From a virus, in IMG/VR virus record IMGVR_UViG_3300042691_011349, positions 1-37,983 of that record: 37,983 nt of DNA; one strand, 5' to 3'. The notes under the pieces were generated by a model. The model did not search any database and was not told the origin of the DNA. It saw nothing but the letters and a program-made list of their open reading frames with translations. The translations under genes were made by a program, and so were the position numbers. Each line of letters begins with the position of its first letter. The first letter of the stretch is position 1. This document shows, piece after piece, positions 36,904 through 37,983 of the stretch.

Positions 36904-37914
36904 ATGTCTGACGGTTACAAGGAACTCGACCTTAGCGATCCGGGCAAAGCCTCCGCAGAGGCAGCCTCCGATATCGAGATCGTCCACGAAGGTCTAGAGC
37001 CAAACGAAGTCGAGATCGTCCAAGAAGCGGAAGCCCCTAAGAAGGCCGCCGCCGCCGAACCGGAAGCTGATGACGATGACGACGACTCTGGCACGGAAGC
37101 CTCTCCAAGCGAACGCACTAAGAAGCTGACGCGCAGCCAGCGGCTCAAGGCGCAGCGGGATGCTTATGCCCGACAACTGGCGGAGACGCAATCCCGTCTT
37201 GCCCAGGCCGAACAGCGTGCCCGCAAATTCGAGCAGGACGCCAACGACGGCGCAGCCATCGGCTTCGACCTGTACGTTAAGGGCCTCGACGCCTCGATGC
37301 AGGCGCTCCGCCGAGACTTCGACCAAGCCTTCGACGCGGGCGACCGCGAGCGCATCTTCGAAGTTCAGCAGAAGATGGCGACCCTTGCCGCCGAAAAGCA
37401 GCAAGTTGAAAGGGACCGCCGCTCGATCCCTACGAAGCCGACTCAGCAATCTGGGTCGGCCACCCCGCAGCAGACCCCGCAGACACGGCCTAACCAGCCT
37501 GCCCGCAAGACGCCCTCGCCTGCTGCCGTCGAGTGGTATGACCGCAACAAGACATGGTTCAACAAGGACCCTGTGATGACAGCCGGTGCCCGTGTCATCG
37601 ACCAGCAGATGGTTGCTGACGGCTACCAGCCCACCGACCCAGACTACTTCGAGGAACTGGACAAGCGCCTCAAAGCTGAGTTCCCCTCCAAGCTGGGTGG
37701 GCGCACTGCCGCTAGCCGCCCGGCTGCCGCCAACCCCACCATCCAGAACCGGACGTCGCCTGCTGCTGCGCCCGGCAAGGTCCGCGTCACCATTACCCAG
37801 TCGGATCGCGAGATGGCCAACCACCTTGGCATTTCGGTTGAGTCGTATGCGCGCGAAAAGGCCCGCTCTGAACGTGCCGCTCAGACTACCAGCCAATACA
37901 CGGAGATTATGTGA
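36904..37914 (+). CDS. Scaffold-like head assembly protein
   Basis: 336 aa. Strongly acidic N-terminus with a DDDDDD run (about 57-62), a basic coiled-coil helix (RTKKLTRSQRLKAQRDAYAR, then QLAETQSRLAQAEQRARKFE), a Pro/Gln/Thr-rich linker (about 178-202) and a C-terminal basic region. This charge pattern and the position after portal and GroES and before the expected capsid gene fit a scaffolding protein. No sequence signature proves it. Confidence 0.7.
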   Translation: MSDGYKELDLSDPGKASAEAASDIEIVHEGLEPNEVEIVQEAEAPKKAAAAEPEADDDDDDSGTEASPSERTKKLTRSQRLKAQRDAYARQLAETQSRLAQAEQRARKFEQDANDGAAIGFDLYVKGLDASMQALRRDFDQAFDAGDRERIFEVQQKMATLAAEKQQVERDRRSIPTKPTQQSGSATPQQTPQTRPNQPARKTPSPAAVEWYDRNKTWFNKDPVMTAGARVIDQQMVADGYQPTDPDYFEELDKRLKAEFPSKLGGRTAASRPAAANPTIQNRTSPAAAPGKVRVTITQSDREMANHLGISVESYAREKARSERAAQTTSQYTEIM

Positions 37915-37983
37915 TGCCCCGCAAGACTACGGCTTCTGACAATTCGTTTGATGAGCCTCTTGAAAATTCCCTTGACATGGAGT
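37914..37983 (+). CDS. Start of the next gene (cut by window edge)
   Basis: The ATG at 37914-37916 overlaps the scaffold stop (TGATG). The visible 23 residues, MPRKTTASDNSFDEPLENSL then DME, are acidic and not diagnostic. By position this could be the major capsid protein or a small gene before it. Confidence 0.5.
   Translation, partial: MPRKTTASDNSFDEPLENSLDME

Noticed and set aside
1-37983. Temperate or prophage nature
   Set aside because: No integrase, excisionase, CI-like repressor or attachment site was found in the window; this does not exclude genes outside it.

Overview
This window is part of a GC-rich tailed-phage genome (Caudoviricetes), most likely a lytic podovirus-type phage of an alphaproteobacterium. 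The phage call is direct: the window holds small and large terminase subunits, a portal, a scaffold-like protein, tail fibres, rIIA/rIIB homologues, a family A DNA polymerase and an exported SleB-type lysin. The long portal of the kind seen in podoviruses and the lack of any tape-measure gene in the window suggest a podovirus. The alphaproteobacterial host is an inference from gene style (SleB hydrolase, DUF1289 Fe-S protein, class II RNR, GC content). I see no integrase, no lysogeny repressor, no RNA polymerase and no tRNA.

Layout. Positions 1-13910 read leftward: metallophosphoesterase, MazG-like dNTP hydrolase, dUTPase, PD-(D/E)XK nuclease, a DNA polymerase whose exonuclease domain is split over two genes, a lysis pair (tiny membrane protein plus lysin), a probable ssDNA-binding protein in its own promoter/terminator unit, a Sak4-like ATPase, a RecB/Cas4-like nuclease, and rIIB/rIIA with small unknown genes. 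An AT-rich HNH gene at 13996-14397 points the other way. Positions 14612-18123 hold a second leftward block of small unknown genes, a methyltransferase-like gene and a gp88 homologue; several of its start codons sit in the same CATAG...CTATG inverted repeat.

The stretch 18124-20242 carries only one small gene (18983-19183). It is full of cis signals: a 31-bp tandem iteron-like array, a CGGCTCG heptamer cluster, AT-rich tracts, operator-like palindromes, and a CTCACC/GGTGAG element that also occurs at 14468-14625. It is the best candidate for a replication origin or the main transcriptional divide.

The right half reads rightward: thyX and a monomeric class II ribonucleotide reductase (with the leftward dUTPase and dNTP hydrolase these form a dNTP-supply set), a DUF1289 protein, small proteins including a very acidic one, then a host-recognition cassette (YadA-head-like fibre, coiled-coil fibre, small structural protein, BspA/DUF285-repeat fibre). 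After that come a P-loop ATPase, terminase small and large subunits, portal, a GroES-like co-chaperonin and a scaffold-like protein. Near-consensus sigma-70 promoters precede thyX, the RNR, the first fibre and the HNH gene, so at least these units look host-RNA-polymerase dependent.

The items I find most unusual are the split exonuclease/polymerase, a methyltransferase-family protein whose expected Pro-Cys motif reads Pro-Arg, the 31-bp iterons, and the repeated leaders with embedded start codons.
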